Virus record (IMG/VR): IMGVR_UViG_3300010885_022591
Coordinates: 1-36,143 of that record
DNA length: 36,143 bases
Reading direction: 5' to 3' (one strand)
Origin: a virus
A program made the position numbers and the translations under genes. Below the pieces are notes generated by a model. That model saw nothing but the letters and a program-made list of their open reading frames with translations. It made no database searches and had not been told where the DNA came from. This document shows, piece by piece, positions 1-9,485 of the stretch; positions within the stretch are counted from its first letter, which is position 1; the number at the start of each line of letters is the position of its first letter.

Positions 1-1
1 T

Positions 2-445
2 ATAACGTTATCCAATGGTGATACGTTACCAATTGAACAGGTTATAATCGGTATGGAAGTTATGACATGGAATGAGCAAAATGGTAAACAGGAAATAGGT
101 GTAGTAACTGATTTAATTAGACCAATGAGTGCTGATATCATATCAATAGATTTATCTACCGATTCGATACAATGTACGGATGAACATCCTATATTTGTAA
201 TTGGTAAAGGCTGGGCATCTTATAATCCGGTTAAAACAAAACTAATACACAATATGAGTGTAGAGCTACTATCGGCAGGCGATTTAGTATTAAATAGTTC
301 TAATGAATCAATCGCTATAAATTCAATAGAGCCAATAGTAGTGCTATCAGCTATACAAACATATAATCTAACAATAGCAGAAAATAGTACATATTATGCT
401 AATGGAATATTAGTGCATAATAAAATTGCCAAACAATATATGTAA
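2..445 (+). CDS. C-terminal Hint (intein/hedgehog-like) autoprocessing domain of a truncated protein
   Basis: The gene is cut by the left edge: the frame is already open at base 2, and the ATG at 53 lies inside the domain, so it is not the true start. What remains reads as a Hint fold. An opening ITLSNGDTLPIE (the part just after the catalytic Cys of the family) is followed by a block-B-like TDEHPIF, and the end matches the family's closing block (TYNLTIAENSTYYANGILVHN). The His-Asn pair needed for C-terminal cleavage by Asn cyclisation is present. Only seven residues (KIAKQYM) follow it, and the +1 residue is Lys, not Cys/Ser/Thr. Splicing is therefore unlikely; self-cleavage or attachment, as in bacterial intein-like domains, is more plausible. 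The N-terminal catalytic Cys and the carrier protein lie outside the window. A tail or adhesin carrier is inferred from the neighbours. Confidence 0.85.
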   Translation: MTLSNGDTLPIEQVIIGMEVMTWNEQNGKQEIGVVTDLIRPMSADIISIDLSTDSIQCTDEHPIFVIGKGWASYNPVKTKLIHNMSVELLSAGDLVLNSSNESIAINSIEPIVVLSAIQTYNLTIAENSTYYANGILVHNKIAKQYM

Positions 446-454
446 TAATGAATA

Positions 455-482
455 ATGTAGTATATATAACACCATACTACAT
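455..482 (+). terminator. Hairpin between the Hint gene and the giant tail gene, possible weak terminator
   Basis: A perfect 9-bp inverted repeat (ATGTAGTAT / ATACTACAT) with a 10-nt loop begins ten bases after the stop codon. What follows is T-rich but not a clean T tract, so termination is uncertain. Confidence 0.4.
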
Positions 483-497
483 AAATTATTTATTAAA

Positions 498-505
498 ATA
501 TTTAT
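498..505 (+). promoter_or_regulatory. Late-promoter-like octamer ATATTTAT
   Basis: Exact ATATTTAT beginning 22 nt before the ATG of the giant tail gene. The same octamer recurs at similar distance before many other genes here. Confidence 0.5.
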
Positions 506-519
506 AATAAAACTAATCA

Positions 520-3500
520 ATGGCTATTAATCAAAATAATTCAGGATTTTTTGGTGGTGGGGCTAACAATAACAGCGGTGGTACAGGCGATGGTCCAGGT
601 TTAGGCGGTGGCGGCGGTACAGGCGCCGGAAGTGGTATAACTAACCTAACAAATAATGCAGGCGATGGTTCTGGAGGAGGTGGTGGATATACTGGAGGTG
701 GTGTGGTTACGCCAACAACAACGACTACTACAAGTACAACCACTACTACAACTACGCAGCCATATCTTCCAACCGGATTTGCAACATCTAAAGGTGATAT
801 AATATTAAATTTAACTGCGGATGAAGCTGTTGAATTTTCTTTTATTGATCAGACAGGGTTTCCTAAATCGTTTGCCATATCAAATACATATCAATTTAAA
901 AGAAACCATTTACAATTTCACGGACCGTATATATTCCGTGCACAAAATACAGGTACAACTTCTTTAAACCGATTTAGTGTATCAGTTGAGAGGGAGCAAA
1001 ATACGGCAAAAGAATATTTTTGGATAGTTGAGCAGGAATATAATCCCACAACCCAAACATTTTCCGTTATAAATGAGAGAAAGATAACTACAAATACGAT
1101 TGTAGAAGAATTGCATTTTAGATTTAGTAGTGTACAAACCTCTACGACAACTACCACTACAACTCAGCCGCAGATTACTACCACTACAACGACTACTACA
1201 ACAACTACAGCTAATCCTGTTGTTAATTATGAGATTGCGTTTGCTACAAATTTTAATAATGAATTAGGTAATAATCTTACTCTAAAATATAACATTGTAG
1301 ATAAAAATGGAAACTCCGTAGATTCGGATAGTATATTATTACAAAATAAAAATACAGATAATAAAAAGATTGTAAATAGTATAGCGCTTAATTCTAATGT
1401 TAATATCCAATTAATTGGTACGTTTTCATCTGAATACAAATATACGCATATATACTACACCAATTCTAGAAATGTAAAATCAATCAATAATGATTTTTCA
1501 ACATGGACGGAAGTATCGGGGCCAAACTTTACAATACCTGGTAAAGAATTACTAAGTAGTATCGCTGTGGTTGCTTTATTTGAAAAGACTTTAATTAATG
1601 TTAGCCCGATACTTACTTTGGATACTTCTTCATTTGATGTAGAAGTAAAGGAGTCCGATACGGATAAGCAAATAAACATACCATTCAGCGTAAAACAAGC
1701 TGATTTTGTTGATGTTTATATTACCAAAGATAATGTTATTAGAGTTCCTGCAAATAATGGATTTGCTAATTTATTTTTCAAAAAAGATTTTGGTGGAATA
1801 TATGGTAGTAAACGAATAGTATTTGTACCAGTTAATAACACATATGGCACTGGTAATAAAGTTGAGGTTATTATTAATTTTAAACTTGTTAATGATTTTC
1901 CAAGCATAGTTCAAATATTATATCCTACGAATGTAGAAGTTCCTTCATTTTCAGATGGTAATATAGATTGGGAAATACATTACCAATCATTTGCGGCAAC
2001 AAGTGTTGATGTTGATTTATTAGCAAGAGATAAAAGTCGTATTCCTTTATTTAAAAATTTAAAACCAAATGATTCTTTTAAAATAAATCTAAAAGAATTA
2101 GGTAATAAGTTTTCTAATTGGAATGGTAATGATACAATAACGCTCGTATTTAGACCTATTAATAGAGGTGGTGAGCATGAATTAATTGGTAATGAATATG
2201 AAGTTATAACATCTATAGTATATCCTAAAATACAATTAGATGAAGATATAATAAGAAAGTCTATCTTTGATGCATTCATGGATAAACTTAAGTTTACAGA
2301 GCCTGAATTAGAAAGTAAATATCTTACACACTTACTTAATTTTGGCGATGACCAGCATTTATTAATTTCGTCGTGGGAAGAAGATAATTGGACTCTATCA
2401 GATAAGCAGACTGATGAATTAGGAAATGTTACGGTAACGAATGAGGTAAAATCTTTAATACTAAAATTATACTCGCCGCTACCTGCTGAATATCAAACAA
2501 ATCAAACTGTTTGGGTTACGAAGTTAATGACTAATCCATTAGTTGAAACGATTATTTTAAATGAGGAAAGTAATATTGAATGTCCTAATATAAAAGGGCC
2601 CAATTTTAATATAGATGTAGATTACATAAAAGGTGCATCTACAACATTTGAATCATTGGATAGTTTAATACTATCGGCAACTTCATCTGCGGAACTTATA
2701 AGCACATATTTAAGTTCGTCTTTTACAAATACCGATGACTTAAATATACAATATGTAAGCGGATCTCTTACTTCAAATCCATCGGGTTCATTATTAAAAA
2801 ACGGAATAATAATTGATTCATTTGCATATGATGGCGTATATCAATGGGATAATTTTGTACACTTTAGTTCGGCTAAAGATAGAGTTGATAATTTTGTTTA
2901 TAAAGTACAACTCATAGAAAGCTATAATACAGCCATAGTAAAAGCATCTACAAATTATACAGGAGGTGGTGGAGCATATTATACAGCATCGGTTGCATCG
3001 ACTCAAGAAGTACAAAGACAGCAATCCAAAAAATCAAAAATTATTCAAAGCTTTGATGGATTTGAAAAATTCTTATATACATATTCTGCCGATTATTCAA
3101 ACGCAAATTCAAGTTCAATTACGTGGCCAATACAAAATGGCGCATTGTTGGCATCAACTACCAACGTAGTGATTGGTTGGTATAATAATATAATAAACAT
3201 AGCATCGGATTATGATAAAACAAATACAAACCATTTATTAAATAATATACCGCAATATATTTTAGCAAATGAGAATAATGATAATTATCTATTATTCTTT
3301 TCAATGATTGGACACCACTTTGATAATATTTACTATTATACAAAAGCAGTTGAAAGAGGTAGGGGTCTTGGATACAAATCTAAAAATGGTATTACTGATA
3401 GATTATTATTCGATGTATTAAAATCATTAAGTTGGGATGCAAAACATTTATCTCCGAATACGGATTTGTGGCACTATGTATTTGGTACAGATGTGAATGG

Positions 3501-6096
3501 TACTAGCTCACAACAAACACCTGCTAAACAAAGAAATGCTGAAATATGGCGTAGGATAGTTAATAACATCCCATATCTATTAAAGCATAGAGGTACAAGA
3601 CGTGGTATTTATGCAATGATGGCATGCTACGGTATACCATCATCAAATCTTTCGGTAATAGAATTTGGTGGACCGGAAGTGACCGATGAAGTCAAGCATA
3701 AATTAATAATGAGTGATATTGCATATAATATTTTAATGTCACCATCTGCATCAATTCAAATACCTTGGAAAAATACTGAACAAAATAAAAAACCAAATTC
3801 CATAGAGATATTTTTAACTCCAGCGCGTAGTGGTTATTGGAATGTAATATCCGGTAGTAATTGGGGCGTATCGTTATCGGGCTCAATTGGTAGTAGTTTG
3901 GGTACTGTTATATTTAATTACTCTGGCTCAAACGCAATAACATCATCGGTATTACCTATATTTAATACTAATTATTTTGGTATTGAAATATCAAAAATAT
4001 ACACAAACTCCGGTTCGGCTAGTTTGGAATTAAATGTAAAGCAGACCGATGTAGATAGAACTATATTCTCCGGATCTTATACTAAATTAATTCAAACCGC
4101 ATCCATTGCTATGGAAAGTGGTAGTTACATTTATATAGGAAGTGGTAGTAATGGGTTTAGTGGTAGTATAGATGAAATAAGATTATGGTCTACCGCATTA
4201 AGCTCAAGTAAATTCTTTGAGCACTGTCACTATCCAGAGATGATAAATGGTAATAATATATCATCTTCATATAGCGATTTATATTTCAGACTTGATTTTG
4301 AATATCCTAAGAATGTTGCGCTAACTTCATCTTTTATAAATGTTTCACCAACCACATATTACTCCGGAACATTGGATAGAAACTATTATGAAAGTGGAAA
4401 TGGCAGACTAACAACATTAGCTTCTACAAATATTTCAGCATCATTAAGTGCTTCGGCATTTGGATTTACATCGGCAACAGCATATCCGTATCAATTCCAA
4501 GTAATAGAAAGAGATGTAGTATTGGCAACTCCTGATCTGGGTGTATCTCGATACTCTACAAATAAAATTAGAAACGAAGACCAGATTTTAATAAATGATT
4601 TATCACCAAACTATCGTTCAACTATTCAAACGAATCAATTATCTCCTGGTGATACGAACCGTGTTGGTATATTTTTATCTACTGCTAAGGAAATAAATTT
4701 AGATATAGCTAGGTCAATTGGTGCAGAAAATTTAGATAACTATATTGGTAATCCAGATGATTTATATGAGGAAACTTATAAACCACTTGAAAGTTTAAGA
4801 AATTATTACTTTAAAAGATATAAAAATAGAGATGTATATTCCTATATAGATTTAATTAAATTATATGAGAAAGCAATGTTTGATGATATTAAACAAATGC
4901 TTCCAGCAAGAGTTGCAGTGGCAACTGGCTTATTAATTGAACCGCATTTTTTAGAAAGAAATAAATTAAAACATAAAAGACCAAGTGTAGAAAATAATCA
5001 AATTAATACCGTATTAAATGCCGAATTGCATACGGTTATAACTTCTGAAATTGAGCAGTTTAATACTGTAGTGGATTGTCATTCAACAACCGATGTTAAT
5101 GGTGAGTCGGTACAATTGGAAAAAACGATTAATACCGAAGATGATATTAATACAATTGCTAATGAATATCAATTGGATACCTTAATTGCAAATACATCAC
5201 CATTGGTTACTTCCGAAAATTACGAATACTATTCTACTATTATAAATGATACGGCAATATCAAGTTATAATGAGCAATATGAATGTATAATTGATTCGCA
5301 TATCATTAAGAACACCGTATTATCGGAATCGGAACTGAATGCTTCAAATACCATTATAGATGATAATAGTTTATATAATACTATTGGATATGGAATTTAT
5401 TTAGAAAATGGATCTGCAATAAGAACTTATTATGATGCTAATAAAAACAAAATAAAAGAAAGAATTAAAGTATACGTTGTAAAAGTACAAAAACAAAGAG
5501 TTGTAACCGTACCAAACGTTGTAGTCAATGGTAAAGGTGATGCAAGAATGGGACTATCAAGTTCTATACAAACGTATTATGATACTACATTGGTGGTACA
5601 GCCATTTGAAGAAAATTATACTGTGAGTTCTTCGTATGATGCTAATAATCTTCCTATTACATTTTTAAATCCAAATTCTATGTATCAAATATCATCATAC
5701 AATCCGGCAGATGATTTTTCTAATATAGGAGGGCCTGCTCCCGCTGGTGGTTATAATGGAATGCGATTTATTGCAAAAGGAACAACTCCAAAAGTTTGGA
5801 CGGCTACTACTGGTACCGGATTGATATTTGTACCAAAGACTACATACGCTCCTTTCTCTGGAAGTGGTAACATTGTAGAAGTTTCTATACCATCGGGATA
5901 TTTGAGTTCACATTATTCAAAAAATTCATTATTAACAACAGGTATGAAAAATGCATATTATAGAGGTTGTAAAAATACAGCAGCAACTACTTTAGATGGA
6001 ACTCCGCCTATTGAAGTGTTTACAACTAACCCTAATGCTATTAAAGTAAATAAAGCAGGTAGGGACATATCAGAACCTATTTTAGAAGTAGGATAA
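520..6096 (+). CDS. Giant (1858 aa) tail/baseplate-type structural protein with poly-Thr linkers and LamG-like domain
   Basis: Modular virion protein, probably of the tail or baseplate. Residues 1-65 are Gly/Asn-rich low complexity. Two almost pure Thr stretches (about 69-86 and 206-234) flank a first small beta domain and look like extended linkers. Around residues 1008-1050 is a helical block ending in LLKHRGTRRGIYAMMACYGIP and then EFGGP, which recalls the KGT-containing region of gpI-type baseplate proteins; that likeness is only suggestive. Residues about 1093-1245 look like a concanavalin/LamG-type lectin domain, with the typical GSIDEIRLWSTALS near the end. Residues about 1490-1610 hold degenerate short repeats. 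The start follows an ATATTTAT octamer and an A-rich leader without Shine-Dalgarno. It could be a baseplate wedge or receptor-binding component; I cannot assign a T4 gene number. Confidence 0.65.
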   Translation: MAINQNNSGFFGGGANNNSGGTGDGPGLGGGGGTGAGSGITNLTNNAGDGSGGGGGYTGGGVVTPTTTTTTSTTTTTTTQPYLPTGFATSKGDIILNLTADEAVEFSFIDQTGFPKSFAISNTYQFKRNHLQFHGPYIFRAQNTGTTSLNRFSVSVEREQNTAKEYFWIVEQEYNPTTQTFSVINERKITTNTIVEELHFRFSSVQTSTTTTTTTQPQITTTTTTTTTTTANPVVNYEIAFATNFNNELGNNLTLKYNIVDKNGNSVDSDSILLQNKNTDNKKIVNSIALNSNVNIQLIGTFSSEYKYTHIYYTNSRNVKSINNDFSTWTEVSGPNFTIPGKELLSSIAVVALFEKTLINVSPILTLDTSSFDVEVKESDTDKQINIPFSVKQADFVDVYITKDNVIRVPANNGFANLFFKKDFGGIYGSKRIVFVPVNNTYGTGNKVEVIINFKLVNDFPSIVQILYPTNVEVPSFSDGNIDWEIHYQSFAATSVDVDLLARDKSRIPLFKNLKPNDSFKINLKELGNKFSNWNGNDTITLVFRPINRGGEHELIGNEYEVITSIVYPKIQLDEDIIRKSIFDAFMDKLKFTEPELESKYLTHLLNFGDDQHLLISSWEEDNWTLSDKQTDELGNVTVTNEVKSLILKLYSPLPAEYQTNQTVWVTKLMTNPLVETIILNEESNIECPNIKGPNFNIDVDYIKGASTTFESLDSLILSATSSAELISTYLSSSFTNTDDLNIQYVSGSLTSNPSGSLLKNGIIIDSFAYDGVYQWDNFVHFSSAKDRVDNFVYKVQLIESYNTAIVKASTNYTGGGGAYYTASVASTQEVQRQQSKKSKIIQSFDGFEKFLYTYSADYSNANSSSITWPIQNGALLASTTNVVIGWYNNIINIASDYDKTNTNHLLNNIPQYILANENNDNYLLFFSMIGHHFDNIYYYTKAVERGRGLGYKSKNGITDRLLFDVLKSLSWDAKHLSPNTDLWHYVFGTDVNGTSSQQTPAKQRNAEIWRRIVNNIPYLLKHRGTRRGIYAMMACYGIPSSNLSVIEFGGPEVTDEVKHKLIMSDIAYNILMSPSASIQIPWKNTEQNKKPNSIEIFLTPARSGYWNVISGSNWGVSLSGSIGSSLGTVIFNYSGSNAITSSVLPIFNTNYFGIEISKIYTNSGSASLELNVKQTDVDRTIFSGSYTKLIQTASIAMESGSYIYIGSGSNGFSGSIDEIRLWSTALSSSKFFEHCHYPEMINGNNISSSYSDLYFRLDFEYPKNVALTSSFINVSPTTYYSGTLDRNYYESGNGRLTTLASTNISASLSASAFGFTSATAYPYQFQVIERDVVLATPDLGVSRYSTNKIRNEDQILINDLSPNYRSTIQTNQLSPGDTNRVGIFLSTAKEINLDIARSIGAENLDNYIGNPDDLYEETYKPLESLRNYYFKRYKNRDVYSYIDLIKLYEKAMFDDIKQMLPARVAVATGLLIEPHFLERNKLKHKRPSVENNQINTVLNAELHTVITSEIEQFNTVVDCHSTTDVNGESVQLEKTINTEDDINTIANEYQLDTLIANTSPLVTSENYEYYSTIINDTAISSYNEQYECIIDSHIIKNTVLSESELNASNTIIDDNSLYNTIGYGIYLENGSAIRTYYDANKNKIKERIKVYVVKVQKQRVVTVPNVVVNGKGDARMGLSSSIQTYYDTTLVVQPFEENYTVSSSYDANNLPITFLNPNSMYQISSYNPADDFSNIGGPAPAGGYNGMRFIAKGTTPKVWTATTGTGLIFVPKTTYAPFSGSGNIVEVSIPSGYLSSHYSKNSLLTTGMKNAYYRGCKNTAATTLDGTPPIEVFTTNPNAIKVNKAGRDISEPILEVG

Positions 6097-6113
6097 TAAT
6101 TTTTAAAAAAACT

Positions 6114-6121
6114 ATATTTAT
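6114..6121 (+). promoter_or_regulatory. Late-promoter-like octamer ATATTTAT
   Basis: Exact octamer, start 30 nt before the ATG at 6144, in the 47-nt gap after tandem TAA stops of the preceding gene. Confidence 0.5.
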
Positions 6122-6143
6122 TAACAAACGATAATATAATACT

Positions 6144-6812
6144 ATGGGATATTTAAGTAACGCAGAATTGACAGTAGATGCAATTCTTACTAAAAAAGGT
6201 AGAGAGCAACTTGCGGCTGGAATGGGATTAAACATTACACAGTTTGCTTTGGCAGATGATGAAATTGATTACTCTTTATATGAACCTGCACATCCATTGG
6301 GGTCTGCATATTATGATGTGGCTATAAAAAATACGCCAGTATTGGAAGCTAGTCCCGATGAAACGCAAGTAATGAAATATAAATTGGTAACTCTTCCAAA
6401 AAATACAACACGTATTCCGGTTGTTGAGTTTGGTGTTCCAACTATTTCTGTTAATCAAAGAAGTGGAGAAGTTTCTTTATCACCTACAACATCCCCCGCA
6501 GGTAATAGGACTTTAGGATATACTATTATTCTTGCAAATAAAACCGCAGGTAATATTATAGGCGAGGGAGTTACCTCGGATGTTGGTACTGTTCCTATTT
6601 ATATTGGTGATGATGTATCGGCAACGGCAGCTATCGCTAAGGGTTTAACATTCAAATTTATACCTAACCCGGCTATAACAAGTACAATCAAAACAACAAT
6701 AACTGTGTATGGTAATGAAACCGGTGGTTCTCAAACTATTCCAGTTACCGTAACATATTTCAACTTTAATAGAAGTGAGTATGTTAAAGGAAAAATACAA
6801 AATTTAGGATAA
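6144..6812 (+). CDS. Conserved phage structural protein of unknown function (222 aa)
   Basis: The first 110 residues contain a block that I recognise as recurring in T4-like phages of marine and Bacteroidetes origin: LTKKGREQLAAG, then FALADDEIDYSLYEPAHP, then a KYKLVTLPKNT segment. The rest is beta-rich, with Ig-like alternation of Thr, Val and Gly. There is no signal peptide, membrane segment or catalytic motif. Its place between the giant tail protein and two paralogous structural proteins suggests a tail or baseplate component. It ends in tandem TAA codons, and the next gene starts 24 nt downstream without a late octamer, so the two are probably co-transcribed. Confidence 0.7.
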   Translation: MGYLSNAELTVDAILTKKGREQLAAGMGLNITQFALADDEIDYSLYEPAHPLGSAYYDVAIKNTPVLEASPDETQVMKYKLVTLPKNTTRIPVVEFGVPTISVNQRSGEVSLSPTTSPAGNRTLGYTIILANKTAGNIIGEGVTSDVGTVPIYIGDDVSATAAIAKGLTFKFIPNPAITSTIKTTITVYGNETGGSQTIPVTVTYFNFNRSEYVKGKIQNLG

Positions 6813-6836
6813 TAAATAAAATTTTAATATAAACAT

Positions 6837-8105
6837 ATGGCAATAGTTAGAGATAATAGAGGAGCGCTTTTAGCAAGTAATCTATCAAAGTATTTAGCAA
6901 ACACTGCGAATACTGCAGGTACTCCAATAGATACAAATGAAATGGTTAATATAATTAACCAATTTTTAGGAACAGGTGAACAAATCGGTTCAAATGTTTC
7001 AACTTTTACAACGGGTATCTACAAGAAATTCGCTGATAATGATAAGATTACAAATAGAACCCAAGTAGTAACTGCTGGTATTTGGAGTGGCGATACTGGT
7101 TCTTTATCAGCATTTTATACATCATCGACTCAGGTAGCAAGTACATTAGGTAAATACTACATTAATGCATATAATATTGACCCAGCATCAACGGCAGCTG
7201 AGGTTCAATTCTCATTGGCTTATGCTGATGTAAATGGATATGGTGCACCAACATTGGCACAAGACCAATCTTCAACAAGTCCATCGCTGGCATTGTATAA
7301 GCAATTAAGAAATATATTATTAAACCCAGGTGATAGATATTTTAGTGTATATTCTGGCTCAAATGCTACTGGCAAGGATATGAAAAGCATGTATATTATC
7401 AATATCAATCGTTCTAGATGGAAAGAGAGAATGGATCCAGGAAATATATCAATATCTCTATCTGGTTCAAAAGGCATTATTACACTTATCGATGATAGTG
7501 GTGGAGCAGATGAAAATGTAACAACAGCTGGCCGTATTTATCGTATAGTTAGTGGATCATTAAATATAGGGTCTGCATTAACTTCATCTATTGCATCGTA
7601 TGTTGATACATATTCGCAAGAGGGGTATGGTTTATTTTATCCTGATATGGGATTGATTCTTTTAAACCCTACGGCACTATCTGGATCTGTTGGTACTGTT
7701 CGTGGTGGTTCATTAAAAGCTGCACCAAGTTCTATTATAGGATATTACCATAATAACTCATTGAGTGGTAGTACAGTTACAAATAATTCGGGATCTATTG
7801 TATTGTTAAACGCAATAGATGATGGTAATGCATTTGCTGCTCGTAGAACTGAAAATGTTTCTACTTCTCACTATTTTGTTAGAGCAAATAATAGAGAATA
7901 CAACTTTTCAAACAACCCATCGTTTGTAACAGGATCATCTGGTCAGTTTATTCAGGCTTTATTTGAAAATGACCCGCATGTATATGTTACAACAGTAGGA
8001 TTATATAATGATTCGCATGAATTGTTAGCAGTAGCTAAGACATCTACTCCTATTGAAAAAACATTTGATAAAGAAATAGCAATAAAAGTTAAATTAGATT
8101 TTTAA
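6837..8105 (+). CDS. Structural protein (422 aa), paralogue of the protein at 8177-9451 by its C-terminal domain
   Basis: The N-terminus (MAIVRDNRGALLASNLSKYL) is helical and the body is rich in Ser-Gly-Ser turns and beta strands, typical of tail or baseplate proteins. The last 40 residues (VTTVGLYNDSHELLAVAKTSTPIEK, ending KVKLDF) closely match the end of the next gene's product (ITTIGLYDEHCNLVAVAKLPTPIKS, ending IIRFDI), so the two share a C-terminal module. There is no enzymatic motif. The gene is followed within 22 nt by a strong factor-independent terminator, so it closes the transcript that begins near 500. I cannot name a T4 equivalent. Confidence 0.7.
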   Translation: MAIVRDNRGALLASNLSKYLANTANTAGTPIDTNEMVNIINQFLGTGEQIGSNVSTFTTGIYKKFADNDKITNRTQVVTAGIWSGDTGSLSAFYTSSTQVASTLGKYYINAYNIDPASTAAEVQFSLAYADVNGYGAPTLAQDQSSTSPSLALYKQLRNILLNPGDRYFSVYSGSNATGKDMKSMYIININRSRWKERMDPGNISISLSGSKGIITLIDDSGGADENVTTAGRIYRIVSGSLNIGSALTSSIASYVDTYSQEGYGLFYPDMGLILLNPTALSGSVGTVRGGSLKAAPSSIIGYYHNNSLSGSTVTNNSGSIVLLNAIDDGNAFAARRTENVSTSHYFVRANNREYNFSNNPSFVTGSSGQFIQALFENDPHVYVTTVGLYNDSHELLAVAKTSTPIEKTFDKEIAIKVKLDF

Positions 8106-8126
8106 AAAGAATAGCTAGTAACTACC

Positions 8127-8151
8127 AACCCACCTTAATTGGTGGGTTTTT
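8127..8151 (+). terminator. Rho-independent terminator
   Basis: Perfect 8-bp stem AACCCACC / GGTGGGTT with loop TTAATT, running into a T tract. It stands out for its GC content and lies 22 nt after the stop of the 422-residue protein. It is the clearest terminator inside the structural region. Confidence 0.9.
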
Positions 8152-8161
8152 AGTTAAATGG

Positions 8162-8169
8162 ATATTTAT
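8162..8169 (+). promoter_or_regulatory. Late-promoter-like octamer ATATTTAT
   Basis: Exact octamer directly after the terminator, 15 nt before the ATG at 8177, as expected for restarting transcription. Confidence 0.55.
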
Positions 8170-8176
8170 TAATAAT

Positions 8177-9451
8177 ATGTTAAAAAAGATACCCAAATCA
8201 GATATACAGATTCGTCCATTCAAAGCTTATAAACAATGGAACTTCAATCAAAGTAGCGCTGAGATTTCCGTGTTTGATACAACGGGAACCACTTTTTATG
8301 ATAATGCTCCCACACTAACCGGAAATACCGATAGTAATGGAAATATATTATCTTTTAATTCATACGCTATATATAAGCAGTTAATTCATCAATTCTATGA
8401 CCCAATATCCACAAATAATCCATTTTTAAGATTTGGGACAAAATCATCGGAGTATATTCAAGAGGTGGATGACTATTCGCAAGAACGGTATATAGCACCG
8501 GTTATATCCGGCTCTAAAGCAATAAAAGTAGTATCAATTCCTCAAAAATACGTTGGCGAAGGTATAAAGAAAAAATCAGTTTCAATTTATTGTACCGGAA
8601 TTGGGCCCAGTAATATTAGTAAAACTTTAATAGATGATGGGTATGGTAATTTAATATTCGATGATACGGTTTCGGTTACTAATTTTTCTTTGGATTTGAC
8701 ATTAGGAGTTTTTTCATTTGATTTTACAGATATTTCGACTGTTGCAACACGATACACAACCAGTGTTGATAATAATTATTGGAATCTGCAAACCGGAGTT
8801 GTAAAAATAACTTATAATAATATCACATATACTTGCAATATAATAAGTTACAATGCCGTAGCAAAAACAGCTACGTTTGATAAATTACCATTTGTTCGTG
8901 GTATTTCGGCAGAACAATATGTTGGTAATGTTTTTTATAGTCAAGGATTGATAGTATTTAATAAATACATTAGTACATTTACGAATTGGACTTTACAATA
9001 TAATTCAACAATGACTATATATGAACACGAATATCTTATAGTAGTTAAAGAAGATGAATTTAATGTTTCTACTAATCCGTCAGCAACTATAACTTTCAAT
9101 GATGAAACTGGATCATTTACAGATAGTTTTGGACTAGTTCGTTATGTTGTATATAATCCAGGACAAAAGTATATACGAAAAAGTCAAATGATGGAAAATG
9201 GTAATATATTAGACTTAAGGTATAAAGGATCAGTATCATCTTCCGTTACAAATGATTGGATATATGCCGGATTTGAACATTGGGAAGTAAGCGGTTCAAC
9301 TGATAGAACTGGATCATTTTTAGCACCTATGATTACAACAATTGGATTGTATGATGAACATTGTAACTTAGTAGCAGTTGCAAAATTACCAACACCAATT
9401 AAATCATTACCCGATCATCCTATAAATTTTATTATAAGATTTGATATTTAA
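8177..9451 (+). CDS. Structural protein (424 aa) sharing its C-terminal module with the preceding gene product
   Basis: Beta-rich protein with Ser/Gly/Thr turns and no enzyme motif. The N-terminus (MLKKIPKSDIQIRPFKAYKQW) is charged, and a YKQLIHQFYDP helix lies near residue 75. The C-terminal 40 residues carry the TTIGLYDEHCNLVAVAK...TPI module seen in the protein at 6837-8105, while the rest of the two proteins is not obviously alike; this fits duplication of an assembly or docking domain. Nearly equal length (424 and 422 residues) supports paralogy. The gene has its own terminator upstream and octamer promoter, so it is transcribed apart from its paralogue. A tail or baseplate role is inferred from context. 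Confidence 0.7.
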   Translation: MLKKIPKSDIQIRPFKAYKQWNFNQSSAEISVFDTTGTTFYDNAPTLTGNTDSNGNILSFNSYAIYKQLIHQFYDPISTNNPFLRFGTKSSEYIQEVDDYSQERYIAPVISGSKAIKVVSIPQKYVGEGIKKKSVSIYCTGIGPSNISKTLIDDGYGNLIFDDTVSVTNFSLDLTLGVFSFDFTDISTVATRYTTSVDNNYWNLQTGVVKITYNNITYTCNIISYNAVAKTATFDKLPFVRGISAEQYVGNVFYSQGLIVFNKYISTFTNWTLQYNSTMTIYEHEYLIVVKEDEFNVSTNPSATITFNDETGSFTDSFGLVRYVVYNPGQKYIRKSQMMENGNILDLRYKGSVSSSVTNDWIYAGFEHWEVSGSTDRTGSFLAPMITTIGLYDEHCNLVAVAKLPTPIKSLPDHPINFIIRFDI

Positions 9452-9462
9452 TAAAATTATTT

Positions 9463-9470
9463 ATATTTAT
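9463..9470 (+). promoter_or_regulatory. Late-promoter-like octamer ATATTTAT
   Basis: Exact octamer, start 23 nt before the ATG at 9486. A TTTG lies 18 nt upstream of the matching TATATTTA, so a host-type promoter is a weaker alternative. Confidence 0.45.
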
Positions 9471-9485
9471 ATAAAAATAGAAAAT

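Noticed and set aside
448-507. 19-codon ORF (MNNVVYITPYY...) directly after the Hint gene
   Set aside because: It coincides with a hairpin and the late octamer, has a composition expected from AT-rich noncoding DNA and no leader features.
531-743. Minus-strand Pro/Val-rich ORF opposite the Gly/Thr-rich start of the giant tail gene
   Set aside because: Low-complexity antisense of Gly and Thr codons; no independent support.
714-1212. ACN triplet tracts as CRISPR or satellite repeats
   Set aside because: They are in frame, encode Thr runs with mixed synonymous codons and have no spacer structure.
9441-9485. Upstream start for the 70-residue protein
   Set aside because: Would overlap the previous gene and translate the leader with the late octamer; ATG at 9486 gives a normal protein.
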